Made by a program: the position numbers and the translations under genes | NCBI RefSeq assembly: GCF_041902845.1 | Contig: NZ_CP159486.1 | Span: forward strand, 1 to 64,000 | Source of the DNA: Limibacterium fermenti | GTDB taxonomy: Bacteria > Bacteroidota > Bacteroidia > Bacteroidales > Dysgonomonadaceae | Direction: 5' to 3' | Length of the DNA: 64,000 nt | Shown here: positions 16,730 through 23,962 of the stretch, piece after piece | Layout of the letters: every line of letters begins with the position of its first letter | Numbering within the stretch: the first letter of the stretch is position 1 | Notes under the pieces: generated by a model | Seen by the model: only the letters and a program-made list of their open reading frames with translations | Database searches by the model: none | Told to the model about the DNA's origin: nothing

Positions 16730-16919
16730 TTTAGAAACTGTTTAAATTTCTTGCGAAAGGCTTTCGTTCAATTATTCTTCGCCTTCAAAAAGTTTCTTTT
16801 TTGTATTCTTCTTCCTCTTATTTGGCTCAAATAGCCCGCTATTATCGCCAAAACGAGAAAGAACACTGCTAAAAAATAATTCTTTTTGAATCGCGAAAGA
16901 AATTTAAACAGTTTCTAAA
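16730..16919. mobile_element. MITE copy 1 (184-bp core with terminal inverted repeats)
   Basis: The core at 16733-16916 starts AGAAACTGTTTAAATTTCTT and ends with its reverse complement (AAGAAATTTAAACAGTTTCT); a TTT/AAA flank extends the match. The inverted arms continue imperfectly inward (CTTCAAAAAG versus CTTTTTGAA). No coding capacity is present. A copy of the same length and near-identical sequence lies at 23261-23444. It is a non-autonomous element mobilised by an unseen transposase. Confidence 0.88.
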
Positions 16920-16987
16920 TCTTGCATCGACAAAGATAATAAATTTCACTATTTGTTTCGGCCCTTACGTGAAAGTATTTTAGCGCC

Positions 16988-17608
16988 TTATTCCGACGGC
17001 AGCACAAACTCCATGGTGCGCAGACCTTCGTCGGTGTAAATAATCAGCCGGAAAGGGACGGCCTCTTCTTCGTGCCCCGCCGTGCGCAGTTCGCTCAAGC
17101 GGAACGATGCATACATCTTTTTGGGATATCCCGCGGGGTCGTCCGCCCGCGAATGACTGAAATAAAGGTCGTTGGTTTCCGACGAAGGGTCGCGCAACAA
17201 GGCAATGACATGCGACTTGCTATGGTATTCCACCTCCAAAATCATATTCAGGTAGCCGCCGCCCACCCAAATGCTTTGTATCTTCACCGGATCGCGCGCC
17301 CAACGCTCGGGATAGCCGTCGGGGCGGATGCCGTCGGTGAAAATCGCTCCTACCTGCCTTATCTTTACGCTGTCGCCATGCAAAGGCGTGTAGCTGATTA
17401 CGACCCGTTGGCCGTCTTTTCCCGTGTAGTCGCTCGGCGGCGAAGGGGTCAGCAGGCGGTTGTTGTCGAGAAGGAATTTTACGGCGTCGTTTTCCCGGAC
17501 GACCGTGGCGAAGTCGGCCACATAGTCCTCCATCCGCTCTGTTTCTTTCTCACACGCGACCGCTGTCAACAGCAACAAGGAGATACAAAATAAAAATCGT
17601 TTCCTCAT
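16988..17608 (-). CDS. NigD-like lipoprotein
   Basis: The 206-residue protein has a lipoprotein signal (residues 1-19, lipobox AVAC). The mature part carries the NigD-like pattern: FLLDNNRLLTPS, then GQRVVISYTPL and IQSIWVGGGYLNMILEVEY, followed by a C-terminal domain. NigD-like proteins are small cell-surface lipoproteins of Bacteroidales whose role beyond the bacteriocin locus that named them is unknown. It overlaps the acyltransferase gene by 4 nt (ATGA) and is the last gene of the 21649-16988 leftward run. Confidence 0.75.
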   Translation of the reverse strand: MRKRFLFCISLLLLTAVACEKETERMEDYVADFATVVRENDAVKFLLDNNRLLTPSPPSDYTGKDGQRVVISYTPLHGDSVKIRQVGAIFTDGIRPDGYPERWARDPVKIQSIWVGGGYLNMILEVEYHSKSHVIALLRDPSSETNDLYFSHSRADDPAGYPKKMYASFRLSELRTAGHEEEAVPFRLIIYTDEGLRTMEFVLPSE

Positions 17609-18780
17609 GAATCCTCACTCTGTTTTTCATTGGCAAGAAGGCGGTTTTTTACAGTATTCCCATACATTTCAATGATTTTTCCGCGTAAGAAAGCCTCGTC
17701 TTTATGCTCGATATCGATCTTGCCGACTTGTTTATCGAGATAAGCCTCGAAGTTCCTTTTGTCTTCGGCGGTATATTCCGATACAAAACGGTCGCTTCCC
17801 GACAGCAGGTCGTAAGCAATATAATTAAAGGGGAAAAACGAATAGTTGCGGTAAATTTCTCGGTCGATAAGGTCGGCCGTGGCAGTCACTACCGCTTCCC
17901 GGTCGAGGGACGCGGATAATTGTCCGAGCCGCGGATTGATCGGTTGCCCGAAGCGGAACATCACCCGTCCCTTATAGCCGGTAATGCCCGTCAGCATATT
18001 TTCGATGTCGTCGGCCGTCGTTTTTTTGTAGGAGGCATCGTCCCTCTTGAGCTGATACTCTTTCGCTTTCAGATAGTCGCACGGGTCGAATTCATACGAA
18101 ATGGCGAGCGGGGCGATGCGCAACGCTTTCAGCGCCTCGAGGGGCTGCGAACGGTTATAGAGGGTGAACATTTTCAGCAGGCTGTGCTGGGTTTTGTCGT
18201 TCGAATCTTTCGCCCGTCCTTCGCGCTGGGCGATCCACACCGACTGTTCGCGGCGTTGTACCGTATCGTACACGTATTCCGACAAGTGTTTCGACACGTC
18301 GAGTATCTGCCGTACCGACACGCCCCGTTTTACGATAAAACTCTTATTCATCCGAACCACATTCCGGATCCAGGGATAAATAAGGAGGTTGTCGCCGATA
18401 GCGATTTCGGTGGTGTCGAATCCTTTTCGGAAGAATAAGATATTTAATAAGCCCGCGTCGAGCACGATGTCGCGGTGATTGGATATGAACAGATGGCTTT
18501 GCCGGTCGCTGATCTTCTCCCATCCCTCAGCCAGGCAGCCGTCGGTGGTCGTATCGATCAATCCGGTAAACAGCGGATGCACAATAGAACGTTGTATATC
18601 TTCGATGGTGCGGCATTGTTGCAGGGTGTGGGTGAACTGCGCCCATGTTATGGGCCGGATAAATCCTTCTAACGCGCGGCGGAAAGCATCGTCCGAGAGA
18701 AGACTTTCGACGGCTTCCGGAATCTCCGCATCGCGAAAGGGGCGGAGATCGTCAAACATATTGTATTCAGTTGTTTCCAT
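17605..18780 (-). CDS. Acyltransferase of the PlsB/PlsC superfamily (lysophospholipid-type)
   Basis: The 391-residue protein contains the acyltransferase block LFISNHRDIVLDAGLL (98-112) and, ~90 residues later, WIAQREGRAKDS, equivalent to the EGxRS glycerophosphate-binding motif. It probably transfers an acyl chain to glycerol phosphate, a lysolipid or a related acceptor at the inner membrane. The usual HX4D motif is here H102-R-D104-I-V-L-D108, so the catalytic aspartate spacing is unusual. It sits after rluD and ddl, the Bacteroidota neighbourhood, and overlaps the NigD-like gene by 4 nt. Confidence 0.85.
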   Translation of the reverse strand: METTEYNMFDDLRPFRDAEIPEAVESLLSDDAFRRALEGFIRPITWAQFTHTLQQCRTIEDIQRSIVHPLFTGLIDTTTDGCLAEGWEKISDRQSHLFISNHRDIVLDAGLLNILFFRKGFDTTEIAIGDNLLIYPWIRNVVRMNKSFIVKRGVSVRQILDVSKHLSEYVYDTVQRREQSVWIAQREGRAKDSNDKTQHSLLKMFTLYNRSQPLEALKALRIAPLAISYEFDPCDYLKAKEYQLKRDDASYKKTTADDIENMLTGITGYKGRVMFRFGQPINPRLGQLSASLDREAVVTATADLIDREIYRNYSFFPFNYIAYDLLSGSDRFVSEYTAEDKRNFEAYLDKQVGKIDIEHKDEAFLRGKIIEMYGNTVKNRLLANEKQSEDS

Positions 18781-18856
18781 CGTTTTTTTTCTTACATAAA
18801 AAAGGCGTTATCATTTACATTCTACCTCTTACCATTCTCTATTCTCTATTCACCAC
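18781..18856. repeat. Short pyrimidine-rich word repeat between ddl and the acyltransferase gene
   Basis: The 76-bp spacer contains ATTCTCT-ATTCTCT-ATTCACC preceded by ATTCTACC and CTTACC, degenerate 7-bp words of the same general style as those at 11627-11766. Nothing coding is seen. Confidence 0.55.
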
Positions 18857-19837
18857 TCATCGTCTTTTATCATATTCCGTCTCGATAATATCCGAAAGGA
18901 CATCCGTCATCGACAATCCCGCGGCGTGCACCTGTTGGGGGATAAAGCTCGTTTGCGTCATGCCCGGCGTCGTGTTTACTTCGAGCAATACCGGTTGTCC
19001 TTCCGAAACGATATAGTCGGCCCGGATAATGCCTTTTGCCCCGAGGCGGAAATAAATATCCCTCGTCGTTTGCCCTATTTCGCGAGCCACGCGCTCGTCG
19101 ATGCGGGCGGGAGTGATCTCTTGCACCTGCCCGTTGTACTTGGCATCGTAGTCGAAAAACTCGTTATCCGTCACCACCTCCGTAAGCGGCAGCACGGTGA
19201 AGCCTTTCGCCGTTTCGAAGCATCCGCACGTCACCTCCGTGCCGGCTACGTACTTCTCGATAATCACCTCCGGCGCTTCGCCGAAAGCCTTCGATACAGC
19301 CTGCACGAGTTCGCCGGCTTTCTTCACTTTCGTCACGGCGAAACTCGATCCGCCGAGGTTGGGTTTCACAAACAGCGGCAGCCCGAGCATTTTTATAATC
19401 TCCTCCCCGTCATACGTATCTCCCGACCGTACACATACCGAAGGGGCGATACGTACGCCGGAGCCTTTCAAAAAGTGATTGCACACGTACTTGTTAAAGC
19501 TCAGCGACGAGGCTAATACCCCGCAATTGGAATAGGGGATTTGAAGCATGTCGAAATATCCCTGCAACAGGCCGTCTTCGCCCGGCGTGCCGTGGATGGT
19601 GATGTAGGCGAAATCGAAGACGATTCGCTTTTCCCCGGTGGTAAAGCTAAAGTCGTTTTTGTCCACCGGGTAGGCCGTACCCTCATGTTCCGCCTCCCAT
19701 GACGAGCGGTCTATCTTCACTTTATATGCGTGATAGCGGTCTTTGTCGATAAACGAATAGATACCGGCAGCGCTTCGTTCCGATACTTCTTTTTCCGACG
19801 AATACCCTCCCCAAATAATGGCGATGTTTTTTTTCAT
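18857..19837 (-). CDS. ddl: D-alanine--D-alanine ligase
   Basis: This enzyme joins two D-alanines with ATP in the cytoplasm to make the peptidoglycan dipeptide. The 326-residue protein has the N-terminal WGGYSSEKEVSERSA loop (substrate binding), the HGTPGEDGLLQGYFD motif, and the ATP-grasp elements VKPNLGGSSFAVTKV and EVNTTPGMTQTSFIPQ. It follows rluD with a 9-bp gap, so they are co-transcribed. Confidence 0.97.
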   Translation of the reverse strand: MKKNIAIIWGGYSSEKEVSERSAAGIYSFIDKDRYHAYKVKIDRSSWEAEHEGTAYPVDKNDFSFTTGEKRIVFDFAYITIHGTPGEDGLLQGYFDMLQIPYSNCGVLASSLSFNKYVCNHFLKGSGVRIAPSVCVRSGDTYDGEEIIKMLGLPLFVKPNLGGSSFAVTKVKKAGELVQAVSKAFGEAPEVIIEKYVAGTEVTCGCFETAKGFTVLPLTEVVTDNEFFDYDAKYNGQVQEITPARIDERVAREIGQTTRDIYFRLGAKGIIRADYIVSEGQPVLLEVNTTPGMTQTSFIPQQVHAAGLSMTDVLSDIIETEYDKRR

Positions 19838-19846
19838 ATTCGATGA

Positions 19847-20974
19847 TTACTGATCCGAATCCGGATCATTTCTTAGTTCCGGATGATTCTTTAATTTTAT
19901 TTCCCGGGCGCTGGTGTAGATGCGCCATTTTTGTATCACCTCTTGCATGTCGGCCGGCAACTCGCTTTGGAAAAACATTTCCTCGCCCGTCACCGGATGT
20001 ATAAAGCCCAACGTTTCGGCATGCAGGCATTGGCGCGGGCAGGCCACAAAACAATTATATATAAACTGCTTATACCGTACGTGGCGAATGCCGCGCAATA
20101 TTTCGTCGCCGCCGTAGCGCTTATCGTTGAAGAGGGTATGCCCGATATATTTCATATGCACGCGTATCTGGTGCGTGCGGCCTGTTTCGAGGCGGCATTG
20201 CACGAGCGTCACATAGCCGAAGCGTTCCAGCACCTTGTAGTGTGTGACGGCCGGTTTTCCCATATCGCCATCCGGAAACACCCGCATCATCATGCGGTCT
20301 TTCGGGTCGCGCCCCACGTTTCCTTCAATGCGCCCTTCGTTTTCTTTCAGGTCTCCCCATACCAATGCCACATACTGCCGCCGGGTGGTTTTATGATAAA
20401 ATTGCAACGACAGGTTGCTTTTGGCTTGCTCCGTTTTCGCAATCACCAGCAGGCCCGACGTATCTTTGTCGATACGGTGTACCAATCCCAGTCGCGGGTC
20501 GTCCATCGTGATACCCTGCTCGTAATTCAGATAATAGGCAATGGCATTGAGCAGCGTGCCGGTGTAATTGCCGTGGCCGGGATGTACCACCATTCCGGGC
20601 GGTTTGTTGACGACCATCACCGAATCGTCTTCGTATACGATATTCAGCGGAATGTCCTCGGGGATGATTTCAAACTCCCTTCGGGGGCGGTCCATGACGA
20701 TCGAGATGACGTCATCCGGTTTAACGCGGTAACTGGCCTTCACCGGAATATCGTTTACCAGAATGCATTCGGCATCGGCGGCTTGTTGTATACGGTTTCG
20801 GGAGATGTTCTCTATACGGACAGACAAAAACTTATCGATACGCAGCAGATTTTGTCCTTTATCCGCTACGAACCGGTAATGTTCGTACTTTTCATCCTCG
20901 CTGACGGAGTGATCCATCAGGTCGTCATCCTCTTCCGGGGTATCTTGTATGTCGTAAAGATCGTCTTCTTTCAC
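19847..20974 (-). CDS. rluD: RluA-family 23S rRNA pseudouridine synthase (RluD-like)
   Basis: The 375-residue protein has an acidic N-terminal extension (residues 1-30), an S4 RNA-binding domain (~42-100: RIDKFLSVRIENISRNRIQ) and the pseudouridine synthase catalytic motif HRIDKDTSG (166-174) with catalytic D169. It probably converts uridines in helix 69 of 23S rRNA, as RluD does, though RluC-type specificity cannot be excluded. It lies between the PASTA protein and ddl, spaced 18 and 9 bp. Confidence 0.92.
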   Translation of the reverse strand: MKEDDLYDIQDTPEEDDDLMDHSVSEDEKYEHYRFVADKGQNLLRIDKFLSVRIENISRNRIQQAADAECILVNDIPVKASYRVKPDDVISIVMDRPRREFEIIPEDIPLNIVYEDDSVMVVNKPPGMVVHPGHGNYTGTLLNAIAYYLNYEQGITMDDPRLGLVHRIDKDTSGLLVIAKTEQAKSNLSLQFYHKTTRRQYVALVWGDLKENEGRIEGNVGRDPKDRMMMRVFPDGDMGKPAVTHYKVLERFGYVTLVQCRLETGRTHQIRVHMKYIGHTLFNDKRYGGDEILRGIRHVRYKQFIYNCFVACPRQCLHAETLGFIHPVTGEEMFFQSELPADMQEVIQKWRIYTSAREIKLKNHPELRNDPDSDQ

Positions 20975-20992
20975 TTATCGTACTCCAATCGT

Positions 20993-21649
20993 TTAAAAAA
21001 ATGATTCGTCTACCCCCTTTTTCTCTTCTCCGCCATTCTGAGGGGTTGTCTCGGGCGGCAAGGCGCTTCCGTCCTCCCGGCTGATCGTATCGCTGCTCAT
21101 CCCGCTGCCGACAATGAGCTTTAGCGTAGCTCCCGCCGGGATTTTTTCGTCCGTAGTCAATTGCCGTCCTCTGTATTCGACGCCCAAAACCAATCCGCTG
21201 TATTGCGACGGCACTTCCTCGATCTCCAAATTCGTAAAACCCAGGGAATTGAGGAGCGCAATGGCCTGTCGTGAAGAATAATCGACTAATTGAGGGATCG
21301 CTATTTGCTGAGGATTTTTTGAATAAACCGTTAGATAAATCGCACGGCCGGCTTTCACTTTGTTGTCGGGCTTAGGCGTTTGATCGACGATTGCTCCCGG
21401 CACGGCATCCATTTGATAGATCGAATCGACCACTTCGCCATGAAGTCCTTTGTTCTTGAGTAGCACGTTTGCTTCGCCCACTTGAAGTCCTTCGAGTTTA
21501 GGCACGATGATGTTTTGCCCGTGGCGGGTGTATGCCCTCAGGAAGAGGAGGGTCAGCACCACTAATACGATGGCGGTGACAACGATAATCACTATATTCT
21601 TTAGGATACTGTTGCCGAAAATGCTATGTTGAGATTGTTTTTTATTCAT
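20993..21649 (-). CDS. PASTA-domain membrane protein
   Basis: The 218-residue protein has one transmembrane segment (residues ~17-39, NIVIIVVTAIVLVVLTLLFL) and three tandem PASTA repeats: IIVPKLEGLQVGEANVLLKN, then ...IAIPQLVDYSSRQAIALLNS, with a final partial one. PASTA domains bind peptidoglycan or beta-lactam-like ligands. Here there is no attached kinase or penicillin-binding domain, so it may be a stand-alone wall sensor or scaffold. It is the promoter-proximal gene of a run with rluD and ddl. Confidence 0.9.
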   Translation of the reverse strand: MNKKQSQHSIFGNSILKNIVIIVVTAIVLVVLTLLFLRAYTRHGQNIIVPKLEGLQVGEANVLLKNKGLHGEVVDSIYQMDAVPGAIVDQTPKPDNKVKAGRAIYLTVYSKNPQQIAIPQLVDYSSRQAIALLNSLGFTNLEIEEVPSQYSGLVLGVEYRGRQLTTDEKIPAGATLKLIVGSGMSSDTISREDGSALPPETTPQNGGEEKKGVDESFF

Positions 21650-21849
21650 AGATAATGCAATAGGGTCTGTTTCTCCAAAAAGGACTTTTATATGACTACA
21701 AAAATAACAAAAAAATGCTTGCCGGATACATCCTCATCGAAAAAGAGTTTGTACGAACGACAAAAAGCCGGTATTACCGGCTTACTTTAAAGCAAGAATG
21801 ATGCGTAATTCATTTCATGCCTCTTTTATGGAGTCTTATCGGACGCTAG

Positions 21850-21996
21850 TTAATACTCATCCGATACGGATAGCTTTGTGCGACCTTTGGCACGACGAGC
21901 GGCAAGCACTCTCCGGCCGTTTTTAGTTGCCATTCTGGAACGAAATCCGTGTTTGTTCTTTCGTTTCGTGTTCGAGGGTTGATACGTTCTTTTCAT
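21850..21996 (-). CDS. rpmH: 50S ribosomal protein L34
   Basis: The 48-codon gene encodes the basic ribosomal protein L34 (MKRTYQPSNTKRKNKHGF..., then NGRRVLAARRAKGR). It is complete and in its normal size range, with a short C-terminal extension (TKLSVSDEY). No rnpA follows it. A Bacteroidota promoter lies upstream (22035-22065). Confidence 0.97.
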   Translation of the reverse strand: MKRTYQPSNTKRKNKHGFRSRMATKNGRRVLAARRAKGRTKLSVSDEY

Positions 21997-22034
21997 TATA
22001 TATTTATTTTATATCTGTTTTCTATTTCGGGCTG

Positions 22035-22065
22035 CAAAAATAATCAAAAAATTCGGATTAACCAA
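22035..22065 (-). promoter_or_regulatory. rpmH promoter
   Basis: On the minus strand: TTGG at 22065-22062 (-33), a 19-bp spacer and TATTTTTG at 22042-22035 (-7), about 39 bp before the rpmH ATG. Confidence 0.7.
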
Positions 22066-22114
22066 TTTCCCGATAGTATTTAATGGAATCTGCCGGACAG
22101 AATTTCGGGAGGTG

Positions 22115-22426
22115 TTAAGAAGTAATGATCAAATTCGCGGGCAGGATGCGGTGTATATAAACAATTTTGTCATGTACGGTATAGATAATTGCCATTTTCT
22201 TGTAATTGATTCGGCGAATATTTGCTCCAAAACGAACGATAAGTATTTCGTTATTAAAAAAAGGAAAAACTTCCGCATTCCGATGTAGTTGCTCAATACT
22301 GTCTTTCAATCCTTGAATATAACGAAAAGCCGTAAGTGGAGCTTTATATTTATATAGGATAGCATCGGTTAAATCGTCCATATCGCGGTCGGCTTGTCGT
22401 GAATAGACGATGCGGAATTTGTTCAT
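22115..22426 (-). CDS. RelE/ParE-family toxin
   Basis: The 103-residue protein fits the RelE/ParE plasmid-stabilisation fold: MNKFRIVYSRQADRDMDDLTDAI, an AFRYIQGLKDSIEQL helix, then a basic beta-sheet (VRFGANIRRINYKKMAIIYTV) and a short IHRIL tail. RelE-type members cleave mRNA on the ribosome and ParE-type members poison gyrase; the sequence does not decide. It overlaps the upstream antitoxin gene by 4 nt (ATGA). Confidence 0.88.
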   Translation of the reverse strand: MNKFRIVYSRQADRDMDDLTDAILYKYKAPLTAFRYIQGLKDSIEQLHRNAEVFPFFNNEILIVRFGANIRRINYKKMAIIYTVHDKIVYIHRILPANLIITS

Positions 22427-22626
22427 TTTAATTTATAGTTGGTACCATAATGATCGTTTAGTTTCTTTTCTGCTTTTGCAAATATTTCTTCATGTGTCAG
22501 TACATTTTCGATATCTTCAGGAAGCGGGTACTCGAGTTTTACGCCTCTTTTGTTTTGCAGGTCCCGCACGATTTTATGCCCGCAAGGATGAGTGACGTCA
22601 ATAGTTGCTATTACTTTGTTGGTCAT
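22423..22626 (-). CDS. Cognate antitoxin-like small protein
   Basis: The 67-residue protein precedes the toxin and overlaps it by 4 nt, the usual toxin-antitoxin layout. It begins with a beta-strand segment (KVIATIDVTHPCGHKIVRDL) that could form an AbrB- or Phd-like N-terminus, and ends in an acidic/basic helix (THEEIFAKAEKKLNDHYG) likely to neutralise the toxin. No family name is certain. Confidence 0.75.
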   Translation of the reverse strand: MTNKVIATIDVTHPCGHKIVRDLQNKRGVKLEYPLPEDIENVLTHEEIFAKAEKKLNDHYGTNYKLK

Positions 22627-22732
22627 ATTTTTTTTCTACAAATATACCCTATTTTATTTGGAATAAAAAGGAAATCATTTGTTTCTTTTCATTTTGGTAG
22701 CATCCTGTTTTCGTAAAAAATGGACGAAATGT

Positions 22733-22763
22733 TTTGAAGTTAAAAAAAAACATTCTATATTTG
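22733..22763 (+). promoter_or_regulatory. tRNA-Glu/rpsT promoter
   Basis: TTTG at 22733-22736, a 19-bp spacer, then TATATTTG at 22756-22763; a perfect Bacteroidota promoter 54 bp before the tRNA. Confidence 0.85.
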
Positions 22764-22817
22764 CACCCGCAATTTGAGGAACGAGGATATTTTTCAATGA
22801 AAATATGCGTCCTGAAT

Positions 22818-22889
22818 GGCCCATTCGTCTATCGGTTAGGACGCAAGATTTTCATTCTTGAAAGAGGGGTTCGATTCCCCTATGGGCTA
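22818..22889 (+). tRNA. tRNA-Glu (anticodon UUC)
   Basis: The acceptor arm GGCCCAT pairs with ATGGGCT (22882-22888). The anticodon arm CAAGA/TCTTG encloses loop TTTTCAT, giving anticodon TTC. The T arm AGGGG-TTCGATT-CCCCT is intact. CCA is not encoded. It shares its promoter with rpsT 38 bp downstream. Confidence 0.96.
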
Positions 22890-22927
22890 CAATAAATAAT
22901 ATATTAATACATATAAGTCACTAAGAG

Positions 22928-23179
22928 ATGGCCAATCACAAATCAGCAGAAAAAAGAATTAGACAAATAAAGACCCGCCGTTTATCAAACCGCTATGTTT
23001 CACGCACAGTCAGGAACTCGGTTCGTAAAATGCGCTCCCTCACGTCTAAGGATGAAGCTCAAAAAATGTATCCTGAAGTGTGCTCCATGTTGGATAAACT
23101 GGCTAAGAAGAAGGTAATTCATCAAAATAAAGCCAATAATTTGAAATCCAAACTTGCCGCTCACGTCAATAGTTTGTAA
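22928..23179 (+). CDS. rpsT: 30S ribosomal protein S20
   Basis: The 83-residue basic protein matches S20 (MANHKSAEKRIRQIKTRRL..., HQNKANNLKSKLAAHV). It binds 16S rRNA early in 30S assembly. It lies just downstream of tRNA-Glu and is probably co-transcribed from 22733. It ends at the terminator at 23212-23235. Confidence 0.97.
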   Translation: MANHKSAEKRIRQIKTRRLSNRYVSRTVRNSVRKMRSLTSKDEAQKMYPEVCSMLDKLAKKKVIHQNKANNLKSKLAAHVNSL

Positions 23180-23211
23180 GCTTTTCTATTCATTCAAAAC
23201 AATATTGAAAT

Positions 23212-23235
23212 GCCGGATTATGTCCGGCTTTTTTT
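23212..23235 (+). terminator. Rho-independent terminator after rpsT
   Basis: GCCGGA (23212-23217) pairs with TCCGGC (23223-23228), loop TTATG, followed by seven T. Confidence 0.9.
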
Positions 23236-23260
23236 GTATTTTAGCCGCCGAATACGTTAA

Positions 23261-23444
23261 AGAAACTGTTTAAATTTCTTACGAAAGGCTCTAATGAAAC
23301 GATTCTTCGCCTTCAAAAAGTTTCTTTTTTGTATTCTTCTTCCTCTTATTTGGCTCAAATAGCCCGCTATTATCGCCAAAACGAGAAAGAACACTGCTAA
23401 AAAATAATTCTTTTTGAATCGCGAAAGAAATTTAAACAGTCTCT
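23261..23444. mobile_element. MITE copy 2
   Basis: This copy has the same 184-bp length, orientation and terminal inverted repeats as the copy at 16733-16916. It differs at a few single bases and in one block of ~14 bp near the left end. It sits between the rpsT terminator and the Dabb-domain gene, with its right end only 14 bp before that ATG, so it forms most of that gene's 5' region. Confidence 0.9.
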
Positions 23445-23458
23445 AAAGAAGAAAAGAT

Positions 23459-23764
23459 ATGATTAAACATCTTGTTTTATTTAAGCTCGCCGATCAGGCC
23501 GAAGGCAATACCAAAGAGCGGAATGCTCTCATCATTAAAGAGCGTATCGAGGCGCTTACCTCCGTTATTCCCGTTATTCGCGACATCCATGTCTGGCTGA
23601 ATCATCCCGATGCGCCTGCCGGGAATTATGACATTGTCTTAGATGCCCTTTTTGATTCGTTGGACGATTTGCATACCTACGCCGTACACCCCGAACATTT
23701 GAAGGTGGTAGCGTTTATCGGTAAAGTCAAAACGGAGCGGGTGGCGATCGATTACGAACGGTAA
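23459..23764 (+). CDS. Dabb (stress-responsive A/B barrel) domain protein
   Basis: The 101-residue protein is a single Dabb domain: MIKHLVLFKLADQAEGNT at the N-terminus and the family-typical DLHTYAVHPEHLKVVAFI near the C-terminus. Members form dimeric alpha/beta barrels; most are uncharacterised. The MITE directly upstream replaces whatever promoter region was there, and an AAAGAAGAAAAG stretch provides the ribosome-binding region. Confidence 0.9.
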   Translation: MIKHLVLFKLADQAEGNTKERNALIIKERIEALTSVIPVIRDIHVWLNHPDAPAGNYDIVLDALFDSLDDLHTYAVHPEHLKVVAFIGKVKTERVAIDYER

Positions 23765-23861
23765 GCGGATGCGTTTCGTGTGGGAGAAATAAGGCGGATG
23801 TATTATCCGCTTTTCTTGTTTTGCACGAATGCGAATCCCCTTGCTAAAAAATCAAAAACAA

Positions 23862-23892
23862 TTGGTTAAGACCATTATTTTTTGTATATTTG
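23862..23892 (+). promoter_or_regulatory. gyrB promoter
   Basis: TTGG at 23862-23865, a 19-bp spacer, TATATTTG at 23885-23892, about 70 bp before the gyrB ATG at 23963. It excludes a TTG start at 23882. Confidence 0.8.
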
Positions 23893-23962
23893 TTCACTTT
23901 TTGACAGCCCTTCCGGACTGTTTGAAGAGAAAAAAACAGATACTGATAGAAAGAAAAATAGA

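Noticed and set aside
23882..23962. TTG start giving a 679-residue GyrB
   Set aside because: The start overlaps the promoter -7 box at 23885-23892, and the extra residues are not part of GyrB.
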